Source: Desulfosporosinus sp. Tol-M (GTDB taxonomy: Bacteria; Bacillota; Desulfitobacteriia; Desulfitobacteriales; Desulfitobacteriaceae). From it: 64,000 nucleotides of DNA. Both the position numbers and the translations under genes were made by a program. The stretch covers positions 67,761 to 131,760 of the forward strand of contig JQID01000123.1 in NCBI GenBank assembly GCA_000770645.1, in the 5' to 3' direction. Position 1 is the first letter of the stretch. The number at the start of each line of letters is the position of its first letter. Below are positions 7,742-17,287 of the stretch, in pieces. The notes beneath the pieces were generated by a model. That model searched no databases and was not told the DNA's origin. It saw only the letters and a program-made list of their open reading frames with translations.

Positions 7742-9904
7742 ATGGATATTTTCAATGTTTTGGATTCTGCTTCGTGGTTAATTGTCGAGAAGATGATGAA
7801 TAAACAATTTGAGGTTCTTCATTTAGGTGATTCCCTCCGAACCGTGATTCGGCATTTCCATAAATATAAATTGAATACGCTTCCGGTCGTTGGCGAGGAT
7901 GAAAACCTTATTGGCGTCTTTCCGAAAAAAAGGTTATTTAAGGCGTTATTAGATGGCTTAAGCCTTGATGATCCATGCAATGCGTACGTGGTTTTTGATC
8001 CCGTTTTTGTATCATCGGATCTCACCTATGATGAAATATCACTCGTAGTGAGAATCAATCGAAGTCGGGTTGATTATGTTGTTGTCGTGGATGGCTCGAA
8101 TAAAGTGGTAGGAATGATAGGCACCGCAGAATATCTGCGCGAAAGCCTGAATGTGATCATGACTTCCTCTGCTCTGCTTGAATCATTATTTCGGGCTAAT
8201 TCCGAGGGGATCGTTATTATTAATCGTGAGGAATTAATATTGCGGATTAATCCCGCCGCTGAAAGAATGTTTGGACTTAGGGCATCAGAGGTTAAAGGAA
8301 TTAGTCTCAAAGAGATCCTCCCGGAGATTACGGTTTCCAAGAAACGCCGCTTAGGTATAAGACAAATCGTGAAATCCGTGCATGTGATTGTAAATCAAGT
8401 ACCGATCCTGGAAGGAGAAGTACCAATCGGAACAAGCATTGCGCTCTTGGACATCTCGTACGCTATTCAAATTGCCCAGGAACTGAAAATAGTCAAAGAA
8501 TTGCAGTCAACCCTTAGTGGAGTTCTCAGCGCTTCTTCGGATGGTGTGTTTGTTTCGGATATGACAGGTACGGTAAGATTTGTCAATGAGAGGGCCAGTC
8601 AGCTGCTCGCAGAACCCTCTGCAAATATCACAGGCAGACCGGTGGATGCTTTACTCCAAACGAAAAGTCCGGCTCAAGTCCTGAAAACAGGTACAGCCGA
8701 AGTTGACGAATGTGTCATAAAAGGGAGAAACTGTATTGTTTCTCACATCCCAATTACGCAAGAAGAGAACAATGGAATTGGGATAACGGGGGTGGTGAGT
8801 ACAGTCTATCTTGAAGATAATGTGCTCACTGAAGAGATCGCTCGAAAATGGTTTTCGTTAAATCAACAGGTTCAATATTATCGCAATGAACTGGAAAAAC
8901 GGGGAGCAGAGATTAGGAGTTTTGATCATATTGTCTCTAAAAATCCAAAGTTCAATAAGATGAAAAAGGACGCCCAACGCATTGCACGCAGTAGTTCGAC
9001 GGTCCTGTTGACCGGGGAAAGTGGAGTTGGCAAGGACATCTTTGCCCATGCCATTCATGCTGCGAGTCCTAGGATGAAACATCCTTTTATCAAAGTGAAT
9101 TGTGCAGCTATACCGGAAACCTTATTAGAATCGGAACTGTTTGGTTATGCCCCAGGTTCCTTTACCGGAGCGTCTAAAAAGGGAAAATCGGGCTATTTTG
9201 AGCGTGCGGATGGCGGGACAATTTTTCTGGATGAAATTGGGGATATGCCGCTGTCGATTCAAGTTAAAATTTTACAGGTGTTACAGGAAAAAGAATTTAT
9301 CCGGGTGGGCGGACAAAGCATTCGCGGGGTTGATGTGCGAATTATTGCTGCCACGAATCGAGATTTACGGAAAAGGATCGCGATGGGCGCTTTTCGCGAG
9401 GATCTTTTCTATCGTCTCAATGTCATCGAATTTAATTTGCCTGCGCTACGCGAGCGTTCTGAAGATATTCTGATTTTAGCTGAATCATTTATTGAAAAAT
9501 ACAACCGAATTTTAGGCTCAAATGTCATCGGAATAAATTCCCGGGCCAAAAATGCTTTAGAATCTTATGCTTGGCCTGGAAACATTCGGGAACTGGAAAA
9601 CGCTATTGAGAGAGCCGCCAATTATGTTTGGGAAGGGGAAATTGGGCTCGAGGATCTTCCAACCCAAATTGTGCGGTTGGGGCTGGAACCCATAGCCCGC
9701 ATAGAGCCTATGAGCTCCTGGAGAACCGTGGAACCTAACGAGCCGCTGGAACCATCAACCTACCGTAGACTATTAGGTGATGTTGATAAGGAAATTCTCT
9801 TGGAAGCCCTGAGAAAAGCGAATGGAAATAAAAGTGCTGCAGCCCGGCTTCTCAAAATAAGTCGCTCGGCGTTTTATGGAAAGTTAGCTAAATATGGGCT
9901 TTAA
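7742..9904 (+). CDS. CBS-PAS-PAS sigma-54-type AAA+ transcription activator
   Basis: A 720-residue regulator. Domains in order: a CBS pair (about 15-135), two PAS domains (about 145-245 and 255-360), a coiled linker (365-395), an AAA+ domain (400-630) and a Fis-type helix-turn-helix (675-718). Walker A is GESGVGKD (425-432), the sigma-54 contact loop is GSFTGA (472-477, normally GAFTGA), Walker B is TIFLDEIG (493-500), and the arginine-finger region FREDLFYRLN is intact. It should therefore activate a sigma-54 promoter; the CBS pair suggests sensing of an adenine nucleotide or acyl-CoA-like ligand (inference). Its target is not identified: I found no clear -24/-12 site in the window. Three copies of a 15-base repeat span its stop codon. 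Confidence 0.9.
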   Translation: MDIFNVLDSASWLIVEKMMNKQFEVLHLGDSLRTVIRHFHKYKLNTLPVVGEDENLIGVFPKKRLFKALLDGLSLDDPCNAYVVFDPVFVSSDLTYDEISLVVRINRSRVDYVVVVDGSNKVVGMIGTAEYLRESLNVIMTSSALLESLFRANSEGIVIINREELILRINPAAERMFGLRASEVKGISLKEILPEITVSKKRRLGIRQIVKSVHVIVNQVPILEGEVPIGTSIALLDISYAIQIAQELKIVKELQSTLSGVLSASSDGVFVSDMTGTVRFVNERASQLLAEPSANITGRPVDALLQTKSPAQVLKTGTAEVDECVIKGRNCIVSHIPITQEENNGIGITGVVSTVYLEDNVLTEEIARKWFSLNQQVQYYRNELEKRGAEIRSFDHIVSKNPKFNKMKKDAQRIARSSSTVLLTGESGVGKDIFAHAIHAASPRMKHPFIKVNCAAIPETLLESELFGYAPGSFTGASKKGKSGYFERADGGTIFLDEIGDMPLSIQVKILQVLQEKEFIRVGGQSIRGVDVRIIAATNRDLRKRIAMGAFREDLFYRLNVIEFNLPALRERSEDILILAESFIEKYNRILGSNVIGINSRAKNALESYAWPGNIRELENAIERAANYVWEGEIGLEDLPTQIVRLGLEPIARIEPMSSWRTVEPNEPLEPSTYRRLLGDVDKEILLEALRKANGNKSAAARLLKISRSAFYGKLAKYGL

Positions 9905-9935
9905 GAATATGGGCTTTAAGAATATGGGCTTTAAG
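9891..9935 (+). repeat. Three perfect 15-base tandem repeats across a stop codon
   Basis: The unit AATATGGGCTTTAAG occurs at 9891-9905, 9906-9920 and 9921-9935. The unit is five codons long and contains the in-frame stop TAA, so each copy supplies another stop and the protein end is unchanged. It looks like recent slippage or unequal exchange. Confidence 0.95.
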
Positions 9936-10209
9936 CCTTCAATAATATTGACGCAGGAACACGCTTTTTATTACCCAAATTTACTTGTGATATACAAGGT
10001 AAAGAATTTTAAGCCCATTCGGTAGTGAATAAAGTTGGTAACGATTGAAGAGGAGCTCTGACTAGTATAAAATAGGAAACTCCGGGAATAATCTCGGAGT
10101 TTCGGTTATGGTACACCACGTAGGGCGATTACTTATTGGTGAAAGTAAGTTATACTGGAATTAAGTTAATGGATATGAGGAATATACATCAATTTGGAGG
10201 TAATTGGGG
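9936..10209. other. Intergenic stretch with one hairpin
   Basis: No gene seen. GAAACTCCG (10076-10084) pairs perfectly with CGGAGTTTC (10095-10103). No T run follows, so it may be a weak terminator for the regulator, or a shared convergent 3' structure with the small minus-strand gene at 10210. Confidence 0.45.
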
Positions 10210-10401
10210 CTAGCTCTGTGCGGAAATGTCGGGGTCGTTCTTTATATCCTGCTTATCCTCTTCATCGGGATTACATCCACACCTGCGTGATATAATAGTA
10301 AAACCATACTGTTCAGATTTTCGACCGAGTAAGAAAGCTGCCAATAAACTAAGTATAAAGAGAAACCCATGGGTATGAGTGTGTTTTTGATGATAAAACA
10401 T
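10210..10401 (-). CDS. Small single-pass membrane protein, unknown
   Basis: A 63-residue protein: a His-rich N-terminus (HTHTH), one hydrophobic segment (about residues 12-26), a CGC motif near residue 41 and an acidic tail. The minus strand reads AAAGGAGGAG, five bases, then ATG, one of the best ribosome sites in the window, which argues that it is real. It is divergent from the CPBP protease gene. No family is recognised. Confidence 0.6.
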   Translation of the reverse strand: MFYHQKHTHTHGFLFILSLLAAFLLGRKSEQYGFTIISRRCGCNPDEEDKQDIKNDPDISAQS

Positions 10402-10491
10402 AGTAACTCCTCCTTTCTTTTGTTCTTAGGATGGCTTTTTTTAACTATATTCATCCAGGGAATTTAAGGAAATTATTTTGGAGGTATGTCA

Positions 10492-11199
10492 ATGAATGAA
10501 GAAATCCAATCGAATTTTCTTCTGAAACGTTACTTGAGTTGGGTAGATCTGGTTATAGTTTTAGGCGGGATTGTGTGCATTTATATTATATTGGCTTTTG
10601 GAACCTTCTGGTTAATGGAGCGCTGGCCTTATGAACGCTTTTTAATGTATCTTAACGCGTTTCTGACGCAGTTATCTCTTGCCCTCTTGATTTGGACCAT
10701 GAAAAGAATCCGGCACTGGGAATGGGCGGATTTTGGTTGGCGTTCTGTGCCGCTTAAAAAATTACTGCCAAAGATCTTGAAATTATATGCTTTAACCTGG
10801 ATTATAAATATTAGTTATGCAATTTTTCTCTACCGGCATGGTTTAACCCCTTCCGATACAGATGTTTATGTCAAATTATTAGGACAAGCCACATGGTATT
10901 CCTTGATTCTGAATTTGGTTATTGCGGGCGTATTAGCTCCCATGGTGGAAGAAACGTTATTTAGGGGGATTATTTTTGGATGCTTGCAAGCGTACTTAGG
11001 AAAATGGACCTCAGCTGTGCTCAGCGCTATGATTTTTTCCGCTCTTCATTTCCAAGCCTACGGATTTTTCCCGCGCTTTATCTTAGGAATGGTCTTAGTT
11101 TACCTTTATGATAAGTATAAATCGCTCTACCCTGCGATAGCGTTACATGGGTTAAATAACATAGTTGCGACATTGATTGCAGCAAGCTTACCGATTTAA
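10492..11199 (+). CDS. CPBP-family intramembrane metalloprotease
   Basis: About 235 residues with several membrane segments and the family's catalytic motifs: EETLFRG (the EExxxR motif) and a later SALHFQ carrying the metal-binding His, then HGLNN near the C-terminus. The family includes CAAX prenyl endopeptidases and bacteriocin self-immunity proteins; bacterial substrates are mostly unknown. GGAGGT abuts an ATG at 10486, so the ATG at 10492, six bases downstream, is the likelier start. It is followed by cmk after 18 bases and may be cotranscribed with it. Confidence 0.85.
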   Translation: MNEEIQSNFLLKRYLSWVDLVIVLGGIVCIYIILAFGTFWLMERWPYERFLMYLNAFLTQLSLALLIWTMKRIRHWEWADFGWRSVPLKKLLPKILKLYALTWIINISYAIFLYRHGLTPSDTDVYVKLLGQATWYSLILNLVIAGVLAPMVEETLFRGIIFGCLQAYLGKWTSAVLSAMIFSALHFQAYGFFPRFILGMVLVYLYDKYKSLYPAIALHGLNNIVATLIAASLPI

Positions 11200-11217
11200 A
11201 GAAAAGGAGCATTTTGT

Positions 11218-11901
11218 GTGAAGCAAAAACAACAACAGGTATTGCAAATTGCCATCGATGGTCCTGCAGGTGCCGGTAAAAGTACGGTAGCTAAGCTTGT
11301 AGCCAAGCAGTTGAATCTATTCTATGTGGATACCGGGGCTATGTATCGGGCAATCACTTATAAAGTCCTAATAAACCAAGTTCAATTTGAAGACGAACTT
11401 AACGTAAGTCAAATTGCCAAAACGGCGGAGGTTGTTCTGGATCATACGGATGAAGGAACGGTCTGGTGTGATGGGGAGAATGTTACACAGGTGATTAGAA
11501 GTCCGGAAATTTCTCGCGCAGTTTCTACCGTTGCAGCTTATGCGGGGGTTAGGGAACGTTTGGTTGAATTGCAGCGCAGGGAGGCAGAGCGAGGGGGAGT
11601 AGTTATGGATGGGCGTGATATAGGTACACATGTTTTGCCAGAAGCCTCTCTTAAAATCTTTTTAACCGCATCACAACAGGAACGGGCAAATCGCCGATGG
11701 AGGGAGCTCGTGAAAGCGGGAAAAAATGTGGTTTTTGAAGAAGTCGCTCAAGATATGCGAAAACGGGATCGACAGGATACTGAACGAGAGGTTTCGCCGC
11801 TGGAGCCAGCCCAAGATGCTGTCATTCTTGATACCACGGGTTTGAGTGTGGAAGAAACGGCAGCTAAAATTGTAGCGTTGACGCAGGAGGCTGGAAGATG
11901 A
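11218..11901 (+). CDS. cmk: Cytidylate kinase
   Basis: A 227-residue (d)CMP kinase, of the family's usual length. It carries the P-loop [10 protein letters not shown], the [10 protein letters not shown] motif, MDGRDIGT and the RxxRD lid segment (KRDRQDTER). It phosphorylates CMP and dCMP with ATP in pyrimidine nucleotide supply. The GTG start has an AAAGGAG ribosome site. It opens the conserved Clostridia order cmk-ispH-rpsA; the plsC gene often found between them is absent here. Confidence 0.95.
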   Translation: MKQKQQQVLQIAIDGPAGAGKSTVAKLVAKQLNLFYVDTGAMYRAITYKVLINQVQFEDELNVSQIAKTAEVVLDHTDEGTVWCDGENVTQVIRSPEISRAVSTVAAYAGVRERLVELQRREAERGGVVMDGRDIGTHVLPEASLKIFLTASQQERANRRWRELVKAGKNVVFEEVAQDMRKRDRQDTEREVSPLEPAQDAVILDTTGLSVEETAAKIVALTQEAGR

Positions 11902-12029
11902 CCTTATCTTAATTAGCGAAAGGAAAGTGATTTATCGATATAAACTCCTTCAAAATAGCAGGATTTTAAGAACACAGTAGAGAACTTATGCTTTACGATT
12001 ATTATGGAGATCTATGGAGGTCAATGGTT

Positions 12030-14003
12030 ATGAAAGTCAAACTGGCGGCAAAAGCTGGTTTTTGTTTTGGTGTTAAGCGCGCCTTGGATATGGCGGAACG
12101 GACAGTGGAAACTTCATCGGCAGTATCCCTCGGACCACTCATTCACAATCAACAGGTTGTAAAACGCTTGGCGGAGCAAGGAATTCATGTTGTTCAGGCC
12201 TTGGATGAGGTATTAGCTGAACAAACCCTGATTATCAGGTCCCATGGTGTAGGACCCAGTGTCTATCAGGGGGCTGAAAATATAGGAATTCAAGTGGTGG
12301 ATGCGACGTGCCCTTTTGTTCAGAAAGCTCAACGACTGGCTGCAGAGTCTGCTCGGAGGGGGCAGCAAGTAATTGTCATGGGAGACAAACTTCATCCGGA
12401 AGTACAGGGAATTCTGGGGTGGGCAGGAAAACAGGCTTTATCCCTTCAAACGCTCGAGGAAGCCAAAGAACTTCCGTTTTACCCGCAACTAGCCGTTTTA
12501 GCACAGACAACCCAACTCGCGGAAAGTTTTGCAGGGATTGTCGAAGAGCTAAAACTCCATACTGAAGACCTTACCGTGCACAACACGATTTGTAACGCAA
12601 CGGCAGAAAGACAAAAGGCTGCTCGTGAGTTAGCGCAAACAGTTGATGTCATGGTAGTTGTGGGTGGGCGTAATAGTGCAAATACTCAAAAATTAGCGAG
12701 TATTTGTGCGGAACTCACGAAAACATATTTGATCGAAACAGCGGAGGAATTAGAAGCTGACTGGTTTAAAGAAGCAAAAAGTGCGGGTTTAACTGCAGGG
12801 GCTTCTTCACCAGATTGGATAATTGAGGAGGTTTATCAAACAATGTTCGAAATGAATGAAAATGAAATGGATATGGCCAATTGGTTAGGGAGTTTTCAAA
12901 ATGTTCACCTGGGAGCCAGGGTGACTGGTAAGGTCGTTAAAATAACAAATGATGAGATATTCGTGGATATTGGTTGGAAATCAGAGGGTATCATCCCATT
13001 TACCGACGAAAAGGGGATCCGCCAAATACGCGCGGAGGACCTCCTATCCATAGGAGATGAAGTTGCCGCAGTGGTAATTCGTGTTGAAAATGAAGAAGGG
13101 TATACCGTCCTTTCTAAACGGCAAGCGGATGAAGAACAAGCACGGGAAAGACTGGAAAAGTTCGCTGAGAGTAAAGAGGAGATTCAAGCAAAAGTCGTTG
13201 AGGTTGTCAAGGGCGGTTTGCTGGTTGATGTGGGAATACGTGGTTTTGTTCCTGCCTCACAACTCCAACTCGGTTATGTCGAAGACCTGAACCAGTTTTT
13301 AGGTCAAACCCTTCGTCTTCGAATCATTGAATTTGATCCTGCCAAACGGAAAGTGGTTCTTTCCCAAAAAATTATTTTGGAAGAAGAGCAGGCGAATAAA
13401 CGCAGACATTTATTAGAGACCCTTCAAGTCGGCGATATTGTGACTGGGGTCGTGCGACGGATAGCCGATTTTGGTGCATTTGTAGACATCGGTGGGCTTG
13501 ATGGACTGCTTCATATTTCGGAAATGGCCTACGCCCGCATCCGGCATCCCTCGGAGATACTTAAAACGGGGGACGTAGTGGAAGTCCAAGTATTAAAATT
13601 TGAACACGATACCGGAAAACTATCTTTAGGGCTTAAACAGCTTCAAGAAAATCCGTGGGTTCGGGTGGCCGAAAAATATCCGATAGATTCCATTGTAAAA
13701 GGAGTTGTGGTGCGCATCGTTCCGTTTGGCGCCTTTGTGGGGCTTGCAGATGGGGTGGATGGATTACTTCATATTTCGCAATTAGCGGATCATCGCGTCA
13801 ATAAAGTAGAAGAGGTGCTGAAGGTCGGGGATCAGGTTAGTGCCAAGGTTATTGAATGTAAGCCGGAGGCGAAACGGTTAAGCCTAAGTATGCGCGAGAT
13901 GGTCAAAGACATTGCTCAAGCAGGTGATAACGAAGCGATTGTCTCGCAATCTGAAAACAATTCAGAAACTATCAATGATGCTTTGGATAAAGATCATGAT
14001 TAG
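12030..14003 (+). CDS. ispH: IspH-ribosomal protein S1 fusion (HMBPP reductase plus S1 domains)
   Basis: A 657-residue two-part protein. Residues 1-280 are 4-hydroxy-3-methylbut-2-enyl diphosphate reductase, the last step of the MEP isoprenoid pathway, with three cysteines for the iron-sulfur cluster (C12 in FCFG, C94 in DATCPF, C188 in TICNAT). Residues from about 295 on hold four S1 RNA-binding repeats, as in ribosomal protein S1/YpfD. The fusion is known from several Clostridia. GGAGG at 12016-12020 supports the ATG at 12030; the frame stays open to an ATG at 11988 but that has no ribosome site and adds residues not typical of IspH. The ftsW-like gene follows at once. Confidence 0.93.
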   Translation: MKVKLAAKAGFCFGVKRALDMAERTVETSSAVSLGPLIHNQQVVKRLAEQGIHVVQALDEVLAEQTLIIRSHGVGPSVYQGAENIGIQVVDATCPFVQKAQRLAAESARRGQQVIVMGDKLHPEVQGILGWAGKQALSLQTLEEAKELPFYPQLAVLAQTTQLAESFAGIVEELKLHTEDLTVHNTICNATAERQKAARELAQTVDVMVVVGGRNSANTQKLASICAELTKTYLIETAEELEADWFKEAKSAGLTAGASSPDWIIEEVYQTMFEMNENEMDMANWLGSFQNVHLGARVTGKVVKITNDEIFVDIGWKSEGIIPFTDEKGIRQIRAEDLLSIGDEVAAVVIRVENEEGYTVLSKRQADEEQARERLEKFAESKEEIQAKVVEVVKGGLLVDVGIRGFVPASQLQLGYVEDLNQFLGQTLRLRIIEFDPAKRKVVLSQKIILEEEQANKRRHLLETLQVGDIVTGVVRRIADFGAFVDIGGLDGLLHISEMAYARIRHPSEILKTGDVVEVQVLKFEHDTGKLSLGLKQLQENPWVRVAEKYPIDSIVKGVVVRIVPFGAFVGLADGVDGLLHISQLADHRVNKVEEVLKVGDQVSAKVIECKPEAKRLSLSMREMVKDIAQAGDNEAIVSQSENNSETINDALDKDHD

Positions 14004-14011
14004 GGATGAAG

Positions 14012-15181
14012 ATGTCTAAACTAAAACCAACTCGGCCTATTGATTTTCCTATCTTATTTATAACACTTGCCCTCATAGCCTTTGGCTTAATTATGGTCTT
14101 GAGTGCCGGGGCAGTGAGAGGGTTTAATGCTACACAAAATACGTATTTCTATGTTTTCAAACAAATGAAGTGGACACTCATCGGTTCTCTTTTTGCGATT
14201 GTAGTCATTAAAGTTCCTTATAAGTTTTGGCGTCGGTTCGCAGGAGTGGGCATCCTTATTAGTATCGGCTTACTTATTGCGTTAGTATGTACGGACGCAG
14301 GGGATGCGACGTCCGGCTCTGCCCGTTGGATTAAGATTATGGGAATTAATGTTCAGCCTTCTGAAATCACTAAATTGGCTTTGGTGTTGTTTTACGCGCA
14401 CATTCTGGACCGATATCCGATCAAACGTGGGAAAAATTGGCTCACCCCGCTGGGAATACTGATTCCAGTTTCGATTCTCGTTTTGGGCCTCGTTTACAAA
14501 CAGCCTGATTTAGGGACGACGCTTGTATTAGCAGCGACCGGTGCTGTTATGTTATTTCAGACGGAACTTCCGACGTTCTGGTTTCTGTTGGCTTGTCCGG
14601 CATTTGGACTACCGCTCTACTATCTGATTTGGCGCACTCAGTTTCAAGCCGTTCATTATCAATGGGATAGAATTTTGGCCTGGTTTGATCCTTGGAAATA
14701 TGCTGATAATATCGGATACCAGATTACAAACGCCGAGATTGCCTTTGGCTCGGGCGGCTTGTTTGGTGTTGGCTTGGGTCGGAGTATGCAAAAATACGGT
14801 TTTCTACCAGAAAACCATACAGATATGATCTTCGCCATTGTCGGGGAGGAACTGGGCTTTGTGGGTACCCTGTTTTTATTGTGCCTCATTATTTCGTTAT
14901 ATGCCCGGGCATACCGAGTGATTCGTGAATGTCCGGATCGCTTTGGACGGCTCCTTGGTTTTGGACTGACCTCCTCGTTGGCGATTCAGACAGCAGTTAA
15001 CCTGTCAGTTGTGACCGGCGTCTTACCGGTAACAGGGATTACCCTGCCATTAATCTCGTATGGTGGGAGTTCCCTGGTTATTACGTTGATTGAGCTTGGT
15101 TTGATCTTAAATATATCCCGTTATCGTAATAGAGCTCCATCAAGCCATACTGCAACGAACCTGCGCAACGTCTCGGTGTAA
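14012..15181 (+). CDS. ftsW: FtsW/RodA/SpoVE-family peptidoglycan polymerase
   Basis: About 389 residues, roughly ten membrane segments. SEDS-family signatures include GSARWIKI and QPSEITKL, KQPDLGT, GIGYQITNAEIAFGSGG-like text near residue 235, LPENHTDMIFAIVGEE and LPLISYGGSS. These proteins polymerise lipid II into glycan strands with a partner penicillin-binding protein at the septum, in elongation or in the spore cortex. Which of the three roles applies cannot be told from sequence alone; no transpeptidase gene is adjacent. The start overlaps the ribosome site of the preceding stop; ATG 14012, six bases after AGGG, is favoured over ATG 14006. Confidence 0.88.
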   Translation: MSKLKPTRPIDFPILFITLALIAFGLIMVLSAGAVRGFNATQNTYFYVFKQMKWTLIGSLFAIVVIKVPYKFWRRFAGVGILISIGLLIALVCTDAGDATSGSARWIKIMGINVQPSEITKLALVLFYAHILDRYPIKRGKNWLTPLGILIPVSILVLGLVYKQPDLGTTLVLAATGAVMLFQTELPTFWFLLACPAFGLPLYYLIWRTQFQAVHYQWDRILAWFDPWKYADNIGYQITNAEIAFGSGGLFGVGLGRSMQKYGFLPENHTDMIFAIVGEELGFVGTLFLLCLIISLYARAYRVIRECPDRFGRLLGFGLTSSLAIQTAVNLSVVTGVLPVTGITLPLISYGGSSLVITLIELGLILNISRYRNRAPSSHTATNLRNVSV

Positions 15182-15236
15182 ACTCCGCCTAAACGGGAAT
15201 AATATGAGTATGGGGTCCGTTTAAGGAGGGGTTCAT

Positions 15237-15869
15237 TTGGATTTCCCCTATGGAGAATGGGTGATTCTTTTCTTAGCACTTGCTGCTTGGACCGAAAAAC
15301 GAGCCTCTCGACGGTTTTTTCTGATGCTGCTGGGCACCTGGCTGCTAGGAAAATGTGGAGAGGTAGTTTTTCCTTCGACAACACTTTGGCACTGGCACTA
15401 CGCGCGTCTGGCGGTCATGCTGGCTTTTTGGGCATGGGCTTGGCAACGTGCTGAACGGCGGATCTTACCGCTCCTCTTGACAAGCTTTGTCTTAAGCATG
15501 GAAACGCTTTTTCTCGTGAATGCACCTGGGGTTATTCCCTACGAATCTTGGGTTTATACCGTTGTACCGGTCTTTGCCGCCTGGTTGACCGCGCACTCCT
15601 TTTGGGGAACGGCCGCTGCTTTTACAGGGAGCGTCCTTTTGAACCAAGTCTTCAGGCGTTTTACTTATGAGGGGATTGTGAGACTTGCGGATTTCCCTGA
15701 TCCATTTGTTTGGAATTTCGGTGTGGGCTTGTTCACAGTTTGGGCAGGACTTCGTCTGGCATGGCTGTATTATTTTGAAAAAGAAAGAGAAACGGAGATC
15801 GTCGAACAGCTGTTGCCTGCGAATGGAGGAAAAGTCTACGAATCTTCAGAAGAACAAGAACTCCTGTAG
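15237..15869 (+). CDS. Polytopic membrane protein, unknown function
   Basis: A 210-residue protein with about six hydrophobic segments, many Trp residues and a charged C-terminal tail (KERETEIVEQ). TTG start with AAGGAGG at a good distance. It resembles uncharacterised membrane proteins of spore formers (CBO0543-like), but I cannot name the family with certainty. It lies between the ftsW-like gene and the DUF512 gene in the same direction, so a cell-envelope or sporulation role is possible but only by context. Confidence 0.7.
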   Translation: MDFPYGEWVILFLALAAWTEKRASRRFFLMLLGTWLLGKCGEVVFPSTTLWHWHYARLAVMLAFWAWAWQRAERRILPLLLTSFVLSMETLFLVNAPGVIPYESWVYTVVPVFAAWLTAHSFWGTAAAFTGSVLLNQVFRRFTYEGIVRLADFPDPFVWNFGVGLFTVWAGLRLAWLYYFEKERETEIVEQLLPANGGKVYESSEEQELL

Positions 15870-15955
15870 CAGGTGTGTGAATTTTGTAGTACCTGGGAAC
15901 GATTATTGGCTGGGATGATATGATCTGATCTGGAATGTCAGGAGGATGGAATTTA

Positions 15956-17287
15956 TTGCCTAGGGGGCTTGTGGTTGCAGCGGTTGACCTTGGGAGTATT
16001 GCTGAAGAAATGGAGATTCAAGTCGGAGATCGCGTTCTTAGTGTGAATGAAGAAGAACTTAACGATATCATTGACTTTCAGTTTGGCATCTCGGAAGAAA
16101 AATATACTCTGCTTATTGAAAAACCAAGTGGTGAGCTGTGGGAGATTGACATAGAGAAGGGTCCTGGGGAATTCTTAGGGTTAGAGGTAGAGACAATAAG
16201 TGCCGAGGGGCTAAAGGTATGTCGTAATAATTGTATGTTTTGTTTTATTGCGCAAATGCCCAAAGGGATGAGGGCAACGCTTTATGCTAAAGATGACGAT
16301 TACCGCTTATCGCTGACCCAGGGGAGTTTCATCACCCTGACTAATTTGAGTGAGCAGGATTTAGAACGAATTTTTCGAATGCATCTAAGTCCGCTTTATA
16401 TTTCTGTTCACGCCTGGAATCCAGAGGTTCGGGTCTGTCTTATGAAAAACCCGCAAGCGGGAAAGCTGCCGGAACAAATCAAACGTTTGGCTGAGGCTGG
16501 AATTGTCGTCCATGCTCAGGTTGTCTTAGTCCCGGATTATAACGACGAAGATGTGTTGAGGGAAACAATCGAACGGTTAGCTGAACTCTATCCTGCGGTA
16601 CAATCGATTGCTGTAGTCCCGGTGGGGTTAACTCGCTACCGCGAACAGCTTACACCACTGCGCGGATTCTTGTCGGCTGAAGCGAACAAGGTCTTGGATC
16701 AGGCGGAGAGGTGGCAAAAGCGCTTCTTTGAGCAGACGGGCCGACATCTTGTCTATTTCGCCGATGAATTTTACGTTTTGGCCGGACGAGAGTTTCCTGA
16801 GGCTACACTTTATGATGATTTTCCGCAATTAGAAAATGGGGTGGGAATGGTCCGGAAATTTATTACTGAGCTGGAAGTTGCCTGGAGGAAATTGCCGGAA
16901 GCAATAATAGAACGTCATGTGCATCTTATTACCGGAACATCAGCTAAAGGCTTTTTTGAACTGTGGCGGGACCGTTTGATGGAGCAAGTAAGTGGTTTGA
17001 AGCTCACGGTCCACGCGATCCGCAATGATTTTTTTGGTTCATCCGTCACGGCTGCGGGCTTAATTACGGCTCAGGATGTAGCCCGTCAATTAGGAGATTT
17101 GTTGGGTGGTGAGTTTCTTATCCCGCGTGTTATGCTTAAGGCCGATGAAGACATCTTTCTCGACGATCTGAGCGTGCAATGGTTGGAAGAAAAGGTTAAT
17201 GGCAAGGCGCGTATCGTCGAAAACGATGGGCTTTCATTCTTAGAACATGTGATCGGATATTCTTTGGAGGTGGAATGCTGTGAGTAA
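15956..17287 (+). CDS. DUF512 PDZ/radical-SAM-like iron-sulfur protein
   Basis: About 443 residues: an N-terminal PDZ-like domain (residues 5-60), then the CRNNCMFCFIAQMPKGMR region with a CxxxCxxC cysteine pattern typical of radical SAM clusters, followed by a barrel and the C-terminal DUF512 domain (HLITGTSA, NDFFGSSVTAAGL). The family is conserved in Clostridia and sits next to der; its substrate is unknown. AGGAGG at 15940-15945 fits a TTG at 15956 better than the ATG at 15935, which lies upstream of it. It overlaps der by eight bases, indicating cotranslation. Confidence 0.88.
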   Translation: MPRGLVVAAVDLGSIAEEMEIQVGDRVLSVNEEELNDIIDFQFGISEEKYTLLIEKPSGELWEIDIEKGPGEFLGLEVETISAEGLKVCRNNCMFCFIAQMPKGMRATLYAKDDDYRLSLTQGSFITLTNLSEQDLERIFRMHLSPLYISVHAWNPEVRVCLMKNPQAGKLPEQIKRLAEAGIVVHAQVVLVPDYNDEDVLRETIERLAELYPAVQSIAVVPVGLTRYREQLTPLRGFLSAEANKVLDQAERWQKRFFEQTGRHLVYFADEFYVLAGREFPEATLYDDFPQLENGVGMVRKFITELEVAWRKLPEAIIERHVHLITGTSAKGFFELWRDRLMEQVSGLKLTVHAIRNDFFGSSVTAAGLITAQDVARQLGDLLGGEFLIPRVMLKADEDIFLDDLSVQWLEEKVNGKARIVENDGLSFLEHVIGYSLEVECCE

